The notes under the pieces: model-generated
Seen by the model: the letters and a program-made list of their open reading frames with translations, nothing else
What the model was told of the DNA's origin: nothing
Databases searched by the model: none
Assembly: GCA_910585045.1 (NCBI GenBank)
Contig: CAJUCD010000009.1
Span: 1 to 64,000 of the forward strand
Direction of reading: 5' to 3'
Length of the DNA: 64,000 bases
Source: an uncultured Bacilli bacterium
GTDB taxonomy: Bacteria; Bacillota_I; Bacilli_A; RF39; UBA660
Shown here: positions 16,645 to 26,529 of the stretch, one piece after another
Position numbering within the stretch: the first letter of the stretch is position 1
Layout of the letters: every line of letters begins with the position of its first letter
Translations under genes and position numbers: made by a program

Positions 16645-16687
16645 TTAAAAAATAGAACTCGAGCAAATAATCTCAAATTCTATTTTA
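16645..16687 (-). terminator. Strong intrinsic terminator of candidate small RNA/polC
   Basis: On the minus strand AAAATAGAATTTGAG and CTCGAGTTCTATTTT pair over 15 bp with two G-U pairs around loop ATTATTTG, followed by T. It isolates the polC region from the spoIIG promoter. Confidence 0.85.
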
Positions 16688-16742
16688 TCAAGCCTTCACA
16701 GCTTGTATGTTATTCTAAGTAAATATGAAGTTTACTTAGCAT
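16645..16742 (-). ncRNA. Candidate structured small RNA between polC and spoIIGA
   Basis: About 98 nt on the minus strand. Hairpin 1 is CTAAGTAAA (16739-16731) with TTTACTTAG (16723-16715), loop CUUCAUA, extendable by GTATG/CATAC across a bulge. Hairpin 2 is CAAGC (16705-16701) with GCTTG (16693-16689), loop UGUGAAG. The two 7-base loops are fully complementary (one G-U pair), so they can kiss. A 15-bp terminator stem (16686-16649) with T run ends it. The extended -10 TGATATAAT sits just upstream. It matches no RNA family I recognise. A polC 3' UTR is the alternative. Confidence 0.6.
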
Positions 16743-16746
16743 ACTA

Positions 16747-16755
16747 ATTATATCA
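16747..16755 (-). promoter_or_regulatory. Extended -10 of candidate small RNA
   Basis: The minus strand reads TGATATAAT, a TGn-TATAAT extended -10, five to seven bases before hairpin 1. No matching -35 is visible 17 bases upstream, which is tolerable for extended -10 promoters. Confidence 0.5.
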
Positions 16756-16806
16756 TACAATAATTGAATTAGCTAGAAAAATTTTAAAAATTAACTTAAA
16801 ATAAAC

Positions 16807-19800
16807 TTATAAGTCAAATAAACTTAATTGACTAGTCTCTGGAAGATTGCCAAAAACTCCTAAACTTCGTAGTTTATCAACAGTAGTTCCGTTAACATGA
16901 CCTCGTAATTGAAAATCTTCAATACTATAAAATGGCTTTATATTTCTTTCTTCAATAATTTTCTTCGCAACACTATCACCAAGACCATCTAATGTTCTAA
17001 AAGGACATATCAAAGTTTTTCCATCTTCACTTATAGTAAAGTTTTTACCATCACTTTTTTCAATATCAATATTACCAAAATTATAACCTCTAGCTGTTGC
17101 TTCTAAACATAATTTTAATGTTTCTAATACACTTGATTCTTTATTAGTAGCTTGATATCCTTTACCAATAATCTCATTCATTTTGGCTTTAATTGCATCA
17201 TAACCTCTAATCATTGTCTCTAAATCAAAATCATCAAAACGTGTTGAAAAATATGTTGCATAATATACTGCTGGATAATGAACTTTAAAGTATGCTATTC
17301 TAAAAGCACTTGTAACATATGCTGCAGCATGTGCTTTTGGGAACATGTATTTAATCTTTCCACAAGATTCAATATACCAAGACTCAATGCCTGCTTTCTC
17401 CATTGTCTCTTTATGCTTAGCCCAAGTATCTGGTTCTTTAGAAGCTTTTCCTTTACGAACAAACTCCATAATTTTAAATGCTTTAATAGGTTCCATTCCC
17501 TTATACATTAAATATACCATTATATCATCACGACATCCAATAACATCACTAAATGGCACTATTTTATTTCTAATTAACTCTTGAGCATTGCCAAGCCATA
17601 CGTCTGTACCATGAGACAAGCCTGATATTTTAATTAATTCGGCAAAAGTTTTAGGTTTTGTATCTACAAGCATTCCAATAGTAAAAGGTGTTCCAAACTC
17701 TGGTACTCCCAGAGTTCCAGTTTCATTCATTATTTGTTCTTTAGTAACACCTAATGGTTCTGGCGAAAGAAATATTCCCATTGTTTCCTTATCATCTAAA
17801 GGTACTGTTGTTACATCAATACCAGATATATCTTGAATCATTCGAAGTTGTGTAGGATCTGTATGACCTAAAATATCTAACTTTAAAACATCTTCATCTA
17901 TCGCATGATAATCAAAATGTGTCGTTCTCCAAGCTGCATCTATATCTTCAGCAGGATACTGAAAAGGAGTAAAATCAAAAACGTCCATATATCCTGGAAT
18001 AACTACAATTCCTCCTGGATGTTGTCCTGTTGTTCTTTTTACGCCTGTACAACCAATTGCAAGCCTCTCTATTTCACAGTTATTCATTATAATACCCTTT
18101 TGTTCTGCGTATCCTCGAACAAAGCCAAAAGCTGTTTTCTCCGCTACAGTACCAATTGTCCCTGCCCTATAAACATTATCTACACCGAATAATACCTTAG
18201 TATAATCATGAGCAGCCGCTTGATTCAAATCTGAAAAATTCAAATCAATATCTGGTACCTTATCGGCATTAAATCCTAAGAAAGTAGCAAATGGCATGTC
18301 TTGACCATCTTTAGTCATCAATGTTCCACATTTTGGGCAATTGAGATCTGGCAAATCAAAACCACTATTATATTTAGCACCTAAAGGCTTACCATCAGTA
18401 TCTTCAAAAATACTATGCTTACAATTTTTACATCTATAATGAGCAGGCAATGCATTAACTTCTGTTATTCCCATCATTGTTGCCACAAAACTAGAACCAA
18501 CTGAACCTCGAGAACCAACTAAGAAACCATCATCATTACTCTTTTTAACTAACTTTTGAGCAATTAAATAAATAACATCAAAGCCTCCACCAATAATTCC
18601 TCCAAGTGTTTTTTTAACTTTCTTATCAATATCTGCTTCAACATCAGTATTCTTTAAATTTTCAAGTTCTTCACTTAATTCTTTATCATCTGGATTAGCT
18701 TTCAAACTTTCTTCTAATTCTATTATTCTATTATCTTTATCTTTCTGATGTTTTATAATTAATTCACTCTTAACAATTTCTTTTACTGAATCAAAACCTT
18801 TTAAAATAGTTTCATGCAAAATTGCAAAAGTCTTTCTAACTAATTCTTCACCCTCTAATTTTTCTTCTCTTATTAATCTAGCCTCAATACTTTCTCTAAT
18901 TGCATCTCCATATAATTCTTTAGCAATTCTCTCCTCAATATTTAAAGGGAGTGGATCTCCATACCAATCTGCTGCTTTTGTATAAACCAGATCTGTCACC
19001 GTTTCCACCGATTTATCAATCTTAGGCGAGAAAGGTACTCCACCTGTTTGGATAATAACTTCCACTTCTTCAATCATATCTGCTATTTTATTAGAATTAG
19101 TAACAACTATTTCATAAGCTAGATCACTACCTAAAAATGCAAACTCTTCCAACATTTCTTTAGTTGTTCTAATATACATATCAGGCTGTTCTACACCTCT
19201 TTTATTTAAAGGATGCAACTTACCATTAGACTTTTGGGCAATAATTATATCTCGATAAACTTTATCTTTAGGTCGCAAATAATGAGCATCGCTTGTTGCC
19301 ACAACTATCTTTCCAGCATCTTTAGCCACTCTAATAATTTTCTTTATATGCTCTTCTAATTCTGTAACAGTTTTAAAACCACTTGATTCCATTTGTAATA
19401 AATGTTTAAAAGCGCTAATTGGTTGAACTTCTATATAATCATAAAATTGCATTAAATTAGCAAGTTCCTCATCATCTTTAGTTTTAGCTTCCTCAAAAAC
19501 TTCACCATTAATGCACCCTGAACCAATAAGCAAACCTTCTCTAAGTTTTTTTAGCTCTCCACGAGGCAATTTAGGTTCACTATTTCTAAATAAATATGTT
19601 GTATTAGCATAACTAATAATCTTAAATAAATTTTTAAGACCTGTTTTATTTTGGACTAAGCAACACAAATGAAAAGGAAAGGAGAACTTTATCAATTCAT
19701 TAATATCTACTGAATTAAAGAGTTTAGTTGTCGTTTCAATATTTCTTGCATCTAACTCCTCGCACATTTTATAAAAAGCATGAGCTGTCCCCTCAGCATC

Positions 19801-21828
19801 ATAATCTGCTCTATGGTGAGCATCTTCATCCCATTCTATTTTATATCTTCTAACTAAAGTTGTTAATTTATGATTAGGCCATTCAGGGTGAAGCATTCTA
19901 GCCATACTCATGGTATCCAATACAGTATTTGAAAATTCTCCAAGATTATATTTACTACAAGCTGCACTAATAAAACCTATATCAAACTTGGCATTATGAG
20001 CTACCATTGGCAGTTCCCCTGTCCAAGCCAAAAATCTTTTTGTAACTTCTTCTTCATTATCATGACCAGCAAGCATCTCATCTGTAATAGAAGTAAGCTC
20101 CGTTATTTTAGATGGCAAAGGTCGATGTGGATCAATAAATTCATCAAATCTATCAATAACTTCGCCGCCCTTTATTTTTACTGCTCCAATTTCTATCATT
20201 TGATCACTACCTACATAAAAACCAGTTGTCTCTGTATCAAATACTACATACTCTTGATTTAACAAACTATAATCTTTTAAATTATGAATAAAATCAATAT
20301 CATCATTTACTACATTTAACTCAGTTCCATAAATAACTTTAAATCTTTCATTCCCTTCCTTACCTTTATTCAAACTATTAACAGCATGAAACATATTAGG
20401 ATAAGCCTGTAACACATTATGATCTGTAACTGCTATTGCTTTATGTCCTAAATCATAAGCAAACTGGGCTAAATTATTAGGGTCTTTCTCATCATTAGGA
20501 ATTACTGCATCCATCATACTCATCATAGTATGAGCATGTAATTCAACTCTTTTTTCTTCAGCATCATCAATTACTTTAGCTTCTTTACTTGCAATTTTCT
20601 CTAAATTCCAAATTTGAAAAACCATTTCATGCGAATAATTATCAAATTCCACATTCCCATGAAATCTAAACCATTTTCTCTTTTTAGCTGCATCTTTTAA
20701 AGCGCTTTTAATAAGTCCAAATTCTCGCTTATTCTTTTTAAAAACTTTAGCTAACATACTATTAGTATTGTCACTAATTTTTAAAGTCATTATATTAATC
20801 GTATCTTTCTCTAAAAGTTCATCACCAAAAACATAAGCTTCAACAATAATGTTCTCCCCTGCCCCTACAATATTTTCAAGCCTTGTTACCTCCCCTTCCA
20901 TATGACTTCCTATAATTATATCTGGATTTTCATTTTGAACAATTACAATCTCTCTAGCTTCTATAGCTTCTAAGTTACGCACTGATAAAGCTAAACACTT
21001 AGAATAAGAATCAAAATCTACATTTCCATTTAATCTATACCAAGCTTCTTCTTTTAAAGCATTCTTAATTGGCAAATATTCTTCTTTTTCTTTCTTAAAA
21101 ATCTTTGCCATTATACTTTTACTATTATCATTAATAGATAAAGTAATTATATTAATATTATCTCTTTCTAAATAAGAAATAGATTCAACATAACCTTCAA
21201 TAGTAACATTTTTACCTACATTAGTAATGCTATCTATACCTACAGCCTCTTTAGTAATTTCTTTTCCTAAAATTACATCACCTGGTGTTAATTCATGCTT
21301 AACTTCCACAAAAGTAGCAGGAGCCTGAACACTTTCTAATTCTTGTTTAACTTCTTTTCGTTTTTCTTCATTAACTTTAGTTGTAATCAAAAAATCTCTA
21401 AAACCATAGCTTGCCAAACTTTTTCTAATACCACTTTCTTCCTTTTTAATAGTATTTTCCTCAGTTTCACTAATAATTTCAAAAATTATTAAATCATCAT
21501 CTATTATAGGAACACTATCTAAAAGACTTATTAAAGATGGCTTATTATCTACCAACATTTTAATTACTTCTAAAACATATAATGAAACATCATCACTTGT
21601 AATAGACTCATAACTTATAAAAATATTACATTTATATTGACCATTTATTTTAAAATCACCTTTAAGTAATTTATCCGCTACCAAAAAAGGTAAAACTTTT
21701 TCTGACTTTAAATAAACATTAAAAGTTTCACTTTTTTTATTTAATACTACTTTATCTATCACAACATTTTCTAATTCATCAATATCTTGATATCCAATAC
21801 TATTTAAAAATGCTTTAATATCATGCAT
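16807..21828 (-). CDS. polC: Replicative DNA polymerase III PolC, with duplicated OB domain
   Basis: PolC is the main replicase of Firmicutes. Order: N-terminal domain (about 1-200), OB fold 1 (about 203-295), a second OB fold very similar to it (about 322-418), PHP domain with VELHAHTMMSMMDA (about 428), proofreading exonuclease with FDTETTGF (about 528), PHP remainder, a charged coiled-coil insertion (about 1020-1060), zinc finger CKNCKHS..CPKCG (about 1129), polymerase with PDIDLNFSD (about 1191), and C-terminal QLSLF clamp-binding motif. At 1673 aa it is longer than the roughly 1440 of B. subtilis. The duplication and insertion account for this. It follows dnaE by 22 bases. Confidence 0.96.
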   Translation of the reverse strand: MHDIKAFLNSIGYQDIDELENVVIDKVVLNKKSETFNVYLKSEKVLPFLVADKLLKGDFKINGQYKCNIFISYESITSDDVSLYVLEVIKMLVDNKPSLISLLDSVPIIDDDLIIFEIISETEENTIKKEESGIRKSLASYGFRDFLITTKVNEEKRKEVKQELESVQAPATFVEVKHELTPGDVILGKEITKEAVGIDSITNVGKNVTIEGYVESISYLERDNINIITLSINDNSKSIMAKIFKKEKEEYLPIKNALKEEAWYRLNGNVDFDSYSKCLALSVRNLEAIEAREIVIVQNENPDIIIGSHMEGEVTRLENIVGAGENIIVEAYVFGDELLEKDTINIMTLKISDNTNSMLAKVFKKNKREFGLIKSALKDAAKKRKWFRFHGNVEFDNYSHEMVFQIWNLEKIASKEAKVIDDAEEKRVELHAHTMMSMMDAVIPNDEKDPNNLAQFAYDLGHKAIAVTDHNVLQAYPNMFHAVNSLNKGKEGNERFKVIYGTELNVVNDDIDFIHNLKDYSLLNQEYVVFDTETTGFYVGSDQMIEIGAVKIKGGEVIDRFDEFIDPHRPLPSKITELTSITDEMLAGHDNEEEVTKRFLAWTGELPMVAHNAKFDIGFISAACSKYNLGEFSNTVLDTMSMARMLHPEWPNHKLTTLVRRYKIEWDEDAHHRADYDAEGTAHAFYKMCEELDARNIETTTKLFNSVDINELIKFSFPFHLCCLVQNKTGLKNLFKIISYANTTYLFRNSEPKLPRGELKKLREGLLIGSGCINGEVFEEAKTKDDEELANLMQFYDYIEVQPISAFKHLLQMESSGFKTVTELEEHIKKIIRVAKDAGKIVVATSDAHYLRPKDKVYRDIIIAQKSNGKLHPLNKRGVEQPDMYIRTTKEMLEEFAFLGSDLAYEIVVTNSNKIADMIEEVEVIIQTGGVPFSPKIDKSVETVTDLVYTKAADWYGDPLPLNIEERIAKELYGDAIRESIEARLIREEKLEGEELVRKTFAILHETILKGFDSVKEIVKSELIIKHQKDKDNRIIELEESLKANPDDKELSEELENLKNTDVEADIDKKVKKTLGGIIGGGFDVIYLIAQKLVKKSNDDGFLVGSRGSVGSSFVATMMGITEVNALPAHYRCKNCKHSIFEDTDGKPLGAKYNSGFDLPDLNCPKCGTLMTKDGQDMPFATFLGFNADKVPDIDLNFSDLNQAAAHDYTKVLFGVDNVYRAGTIGTVAEKTAFGFVRGYAEQKGIIMNNCEIERLAIGCTGVKRTTGQHPGGIVVIPGYMDVFDFTPFQYPAEDIDAAWRTTHFDYHAIDEDVLKLDILGHTDPTQLRMIQDISGIDVTTVPLDDKETMGIFLSPEPLGVTKEQIMNETGTLGVPEFGTPFTIGMLVDTKPKTFAELIKISGLSHGTDVWLGNAQELIRNKIVPFSDVIGCRDDIMVYLMYKGMEPIKAFKIMEFVRKGKASKEPDTWAKHKETMEKAGIESWYIESCGKIKYMFPKAHAAAYVTSAFRIAYFKVHYPAVYYATYFSTRFDDFDLETMIRGYDAIKAKMNEIIGKGYQATNKESSVLETLKLCLEATARGYNFGNIDIEKSDGKNFTISEDGKTLICPFRTLDGLGDSVAKKIIEERNIKPFYSIEDFQLRGHVNGTTVDKLRSLGVFGNLPETSQLSLFDL

Positions 21829-21850
21829 AATACCACCTATACTTCTATAC

Positions 21851-24760
21851 TTAATCTAAATTAATTTCCATTTTCTGTAAAAAATCAATATTAATCTGAT
21901 AACTATCAAATCTTTTTGTAACTTTGCCTTGAACATTTATTATATCATTTTTTTTCAAATTAGTAATCATATAGTAAGCCAAAGGAAAAGCTACAAAATC
22001 TATACTTCCTGTCTCATCTGAGGCTGTAATAAAAGCCATATTATCACCTTTTTTAGTTTTAACAGTTTTTATTTTCTCCACTAAAGCAACAGTTTTAATA
22101 TGCTTATCAAAATAACCCGCAACTTTATCTATTTTAACTATACTTTTATCATTATATTTACTAACAGGATGATTAGTAATATAAAAACCATATGAATTAA
22201 ATTCTTTTTCTCTTAATATATCCTCAGTATATTCTTCTACTTCTGTAAAAGTTGGCTTCATTACAAATTCTTCATTAAGTGCACTAATTAATTCCGCATA
22301 ATTTAAAGAAATATCTAAATTATCCATCATGGTTTTCTTTTTATAACCAAAAGAATCTAAAACACCTGCATCAATTAAAGCACTAATTGTTTTTTTATTA
22401 ACACTCTTACCATAAACTCGTGCAATAAAATCTAAATAATCTTTATATTCTCCATGTAGTTCTCTTTCTTCTAAAATTGCTTTTGTTGCAGCCTCACCTA
22501 AATTTTTAATCGAACTTATTGGCAAACACAGACTACCATCTAAAATTAAATATTCATTCGTACTTTTATTTATATCTGGTTTTAATATCTTAATACCTTT
22601 TCTTCTAGCTTCATCAATATATTCTTTAGTTTTAATTTCACTTCCTATACTCATATTAAGTAAATTAGCAATAAAATACATTGGTGCTTTTGCCTTTAAA
22701 TAGGCCATTTGATAACCAATTAAAGCATATGAAACCGAATGTGCCTTATTAAAACCATAATTAGCAAATTTTAAAATCAAGTCATAAATACTAACGGCTA
22801 TCTCATTTTTATAACCTTTCAATACTGCTTTTTTAACAAAGTTCTCTTTATCTGATAACATTACACTTTCTTTTTTCTTCGACATTGCCCTTCTAATATT
22901 ATCAGCCTCAGCATAACTATAACCACCAACTTTAACCAAAATTTGCATAACTTGTTCTTGATATACTATAACTCCATAAGTATCTTTTAAAATTGGCTCT
23001 AAATCAGGATGCAAATACGAAATCTTTTCTTTTCCATATTTTCTTCTAATAAATAAATCAATATTATTCATTGGGCCTGGTCTAAATAATGCTACAGCTG
23101 CCACTAAATCTGAAAAACTTGATGGTTTTAATTTCAACATTAAATTTTTCATTCCACTACTCTCATACTGAAATATACCCTCTGTATCGGCTTTGCTAAA
23201 TAGCTCAAATATTTCTGCATCATTTAAATTTATTTTGCTTAAATCCAAAGTTTTTCCTGTATTATCTTTAATCAACTCTAAAACATTTGCAATAATTGTT
23301 AAATTTCTAAGTGCTAAAAAATCCATTTTAAGCAACCCTAAATTCTCTAAATACTCCATAGTTAAACCAGTCATAATAGTATCACCAGTTTTAATTATTG
23401 GGATAACTTCATCCAAAGGTACAGAAGATATTACAACTCCTGCCGCATGAGTTGAAATATGTCTTTTAAAACCTTCAACTTTTAGCGCTGTATAATACAT
23501 ATCTTTAAGTTCCACATAATTATTTAAAAATGTCTTAACTGTACTCTTTTCTAAATTCTCTTTTAAACTTAATTTAGGATCAATATTAAATACAAATCTA
23601 TCAATAATCTTACTATCTATTTGTTTTAATTTACCAACATCTCTAATAACTTGCTTTGACCCTAAAGTTCCAAAAGTCATAATAGGCGCTACATTAAATT
23701 CACCATAACGCGATCTAACATAATCAATAACTTGTCCTCTTTTTGTATATTCAAAATCAATATCTATATCTGGCATAGTTATTCTATCTGGATTTAAAAA
23801 ACGTTCAAAAAGCAAATCATATTTCAAAGGATCTACATTTGTAATACCAAGACAAAAACTTACTAAAGACCCTGCAGCACTTCCTCTGCCTGGACCAACT
23901 AATATATTATTTTTTTTAGCAAACAAAACATAATCATAAACTATTAAAAAATAATCTACAAATCCCATTTTTTTAATCACACTAAGTTCATAATTAAGTC
24001 TTTCCTGATAAACTTTATTATTTCTTCCCTGAAGTCTCTTAGCCAAACCTTTATGAGTTAAACTATCCAAAAACTGATAAGAATCCACATCATCACTATA
24101 TTTAGGAATATAATTTCCTTCATTATTAATTACAACATCTATATCCAAAACAAAATCCAAAGTTGTTTGTTTATCTTCTTCTTTAACATTTAAAGTTAAA
24201 TAATTATTACTATAATCAGTTTTAACATTAGCTAATATTATTCCCTTATCTATTGCTTCTAATACTTTTAAATAAAAAACATCATCTTCTCTTAAAGCTC
24301 TTACGTCTCGCATATAAACTATTTTTTCACTTTTAAGACTTGCCTCTATTTTTTCTGTATCATTAGAATAACCTAAATATGCATCTTCATATAAAGAAAG
24401 TAATTCATAACTTCCAAAAGGAAGGACAATTTTTACATTACCCAAATATTTACTTATATTATCATTAGTTATATTATCAAATTCCTTTAAAGTATGAATT
24501 TTAAGTAAATTCTTATAACCTTCATAATTTTTAGCATATAAATATACATCACAATCATTAATTTTTATTCTAAAGCCAATAATAGGTTTTAACCCATTAC
24601 TAACCATTTTATTATAAAATTCCATTACCCCATATAAATTATCATCAAGTAAAGCACAACAAGTGATATTATTATCTTTTAAATAAGTTATTAAACTATC
24701 TAGCTTGATCATACTTTTAAGTAAAGTATACTCTGAAACTACATTTAAAGGTACAAACAT
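21851..24760 (-). CDS. dnaE: DNA polymerase III DnaE, error-prone/lagging-strand type
   Basis: DnaE extends RNA primers before PolC takes over and takes part in translesion synthesis. The 969 residues have a PHP-like N-terminus, the polymerase active site MPDIDIDF (about 328) with upstream GPGRGSAAGSLVSF, the THAAGVVIS block, the fingers RAMSKKKE, tandem HhH region and a C-terminal OB domain (about 870-960). The PHP domain looks degenerate: the usual His in V-H-S-x-Y-S is replaced (LNVVSEYTLL). It is shorter than the B. subtilis enzyme. It directly precedes polC, so both replicases appear cotranscribed. Confidence 0.94.
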   Translation of the reverse strand: MFVPLNVVSEYTLLKSMIKLDSLITYLKDNNITCCALLDDNLYGVMEFYNKMVSNGLKPIIGFRIKINDCDVYLYAKNYEGYKNLLKIHTLKEFDNITNDNISKYLGNVKIVLPFGSYELLSLYEDAYLGYSNDTEKIEASLKSEKIVYMRDVRALREDDVFYLKVLEAIDKGIILANVKTDYSNNYLTLNVKEEDKQTTLDFVLDIDVVINNEGNYIPKYSDDVDSYQFLDSLTHKGLAKRLQGRNNKVYQERLNYELSVIKKMGFVDYFLIVYDYVLFAKKNNILVGPGRGSAAGSLVSFCLGITNVDPLKYDLLFERFLNPDRITMPDIDIDFEYTKRGQVIDYVRSRYGEFNVAPIMTFGTLGSKQVIRDVGKLKQIDSKIIDRFVFNIDPKLSLKENLEKSTVKTFLNNYVELKDMYYTALKVEGFKRHISTHAAGVVISSVPLDEVIPIIKTGDTIMTGLTMEYLENLGLLKMDFLALRNLTIIANVLELIKDNTGKTLDLSKINLNDAEIFELFSKADTEGIFQYESSGMKNLMLKLKPSSFSDLVAAVALFRPGPMNNIDLFIRRKYGKEKISYLHPDLEPILKDTYGVIVYQEQVMQILVKVGGYSYAEADNIRRAMSKKKESVMLSDKENFVKKAVLKGYKNEIAVSIYDLILKFANYGFNKAHSVSYALIGYQMAYLKAKAPMYFIANLLNMSIGSEIKTKEYIDEARRKGIKILKPDINKSTNEYLILDGSLCLPISSIKNLGEAATKAILEERELHGEYKDYLDFIARVYGKSVNKKTISALIDAGVLDSFGYKKKTMMDNLDISLNYAELISALNEEFVMKPTFTEVEEYTEDILREKEFNSYGFYITNHPVSKYNDKSIVKIDKVAGYFDKHIKTVALVEKIKTVKTKKGDNMAFITASDETGSIDFVAFPLAYYMITNLKKNDIINVQGKVTKRFDSYQINIDFLQKMEINLD

Positions 24761-24865
24761 AATACCACCCCACTATTTAAATTATATCATAAAAAGCTCA
24801 ACTATAAAAAGGAAAAACAGCTTATTTTACCTTTTCTAAACAACTTTTTATTATTCTAATAAACA

Positions 24866-24891
24866 CAAAAAAACTTTCATATTGAAAGTTC
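24866..24891 (-). terminator. Intrinsic terminator after the surface-protein pseudogene
   Basis: On the minus strand AACTTTC-AATAT-GAAAGTT is followed by seven T. It lies about 115 bases after the stop of the 25007-26289 gene. The rest of 24761-25006 holds no gene, only AT-rich sequence that must include the dnaE promoter. Confidence 0.75.
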
Positions 24892-25006
24892 TTAAAATTA
24901 TTTATATCATAACTAATTTTTTAATAAAATCTAGTCTAAACAAATTAAATTACTTGCCTACAAATAAAGTTAAAGTAATGCATTATGGGCAAGATTTATA
25001 TTTAAA

Positions 25007-26289
25007 TTAGTCTGCAACTATATATGGATTATTTAAAGTACCATCGCCTGACGCAAACAATGTATCAGCCTTCAGGTTGATTACTGGGCGCACACCAAAC
25101 TTGCTGCCCACGCCCCAGTAGTCGAGGTAGCCATTCGAAGCCACATAGAACACGTAAGCGCTACCACCGCCCCAATAGCCCGGAGACATGGTCCAGTAAT
25201 TCTGACCATTATATAGGTAATATGAAGCATTATTTGTGTTTAATCCTCCTGCATACATTACTTCATCTGCTGTTATGAGTCCTAATTTGAGTGAGTATGT
25301 ATCGAGTGATGCACAACTTAGTGATGGAGCGCGATCTGTATATATTCTTTTATATGCTGCATAGTAGAACGTACTACTTGGTGCACTTGCCCAACTTTGT
25401 CCACTTTGTACATTTCTATCATTACAGTATTTTCCATCTGCTATCTTACTTGAATATGTTGTATTATTTCCGATATTTGTGTTATACCAATTTTCTAATG
25501 TTGTTTTAATTGGTGCATTTGTTCCACTTGTTATACTACTTGGTCTTTGGCTTCCTGATGTATACTTCCACCCTACATATTCTGACTTATTATAACTTGA
25601 ATTATATGCTGTACTTGCTACTGCTATACTATCTGCAGTACTTGTTCCATTGGCGTGGCATGTTGCTCCATCGTATATCAATCTCATTGTTTTATCGCCA
25701 TTGATTCTGATGATTCTCCAGCATTTTCCTGCAAATTTTACATAGTTTGTTGTTGCTGCTCCTCGCCAGTAATATGAGTTACCACCATACATTCCATCAC
25801 TTACTCTATATACTCCTTCATCAGTTGTAGCTATATTACTAAATGTTGGTGGTGTTGTTTTTGGGTTTAAATTTTCTATTATATAATCTATTGTTCCTTC
25901 TTGTGCCACTTTTTTGTCAAACCATATATAACACTTATCATTCTTTTTTAAACCTGTTATAGAGTGAATTCCATTGATAGTTTTTAGTTTACCTTTTTAC
26001 CTGGTTTTCGTTATCTGTTGTACAATAACTTTTCTCTTCATTTATAGTATATCCAGATTCAGGCATCGCATCTATCTCTGTATAGTTTGTTCCATCTTCA
26101 CTTTTATATATGGCCATCATTTTAAAATCATAAGGCTTATAGTTTATATTTCCTTCTACTAGTTTTATATCTTCAATTCCCTGATACTTAGCATAACTAC
26201 CTGCATATATTCCTACCGATATTAAACCTATTACAGCTATACTTCCTATTATCTTTCTTTTTACTTTTTTCTATAACCTCAAATTTCAT
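25007..26289 (-). pseudogene. Surface protein with C-type-lectin-like DUF6273/FISUMP-type domain, two frameshifts
   Basis: Joined across two one-base shifts, the product has a basic head and hydrophobic anchor (about KKIIGSIAVIGLISVGIY), an extracytoplasmic region, and a C-terminal lectin-like domain with CWRIIRINGDKTMRL, LGLITADEVMYAGG, YLYNGQNYWTMSP and FGVRPVINLK. Both shifts look like one extra A in an A5 run (near 26262 and near 25998). The intact 3' frame spans 25007-25909 and continues upstream without a natural start. Similar anchors occur at the left edge, and a remnant at 45510-45727. It could be a live gene with sequencing errors. Confidence 0.7.
25060..25205 (-). other. GC-rich segment in the lectin-like domain, DGR-variable-region-like
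   Basis: This stretch of the surface-protein gene is conspicuously GC-rich beside its AT-rich flanks and uses codons rare elsewhere in the window (GGC, CTC, CTG, CGC, TCG, GTG). Around residues WTMSPGYWGGGSAYVFYV and NGYLDYWGVG many codons are of the form NNC (GGC, AGC, TAC, TTC, CTC, GAC), as expected if AAC codons of a template were mutated at adenines. That is the hallmark of diversity-generating retroelements acting on lectin-fold C-termini. No reverse transcriptase or template repeat is in the window, so the origin is inference. Confidence 0.5.
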
Positions 26290-26334
26290 AATATCCTACC
26301 CTTTCTCTATCATTATAATTACTCTTTTACTTTC

Positions 26335-26475
26335 TTTCATTAGCTTCGACAAAACTTATCAAAACTTCTCTTAATTTTCTCGTAATACGTTATTTGTAAA
26401 ATAAAAGCTCATAAATAATAATTGCACTACTCTATGTTATACATTTAATATACAATATTATTGAGTATATTTCAA
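26335..26475. repeat. Upstream element, copy B (shared with 98-231)
   Basis: Homologous to copy A, positioned the same distance before the start of the surface-protein gene. It holds TTCGACAA-AAC-TTATCAAAA at 26345-26363, the less perfect version of the palindrome in copy A, and TTGAGTATATTTCAA at 26461-26475. A TATAAT on the minus strand lies between the element and the gene (26314-26319). No regulator gene flanks this copy. Nothing else is seen in 26290-26529. Confidence 0.65.
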
Positions 26476-26529
26476 GTATTTTGTGATTATTTTTAACATT
26501 TGAATTTAAAAAAAATAGAAACTATTTTT

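Noticed and set aside
25291..25704. Two plus-strand frames inside the surface-protein gene
   Set aside because: They are antisense to a recognisable domain and rich in Tyr/Leu/His. No start signals.
25060..26289. A complete diversity-generating retroelement
   Set aside because: No reverse transcriptase (no YxDD-type protein), Avd-like gene or template repeat is in the window. Only the target-like segment can be reported.
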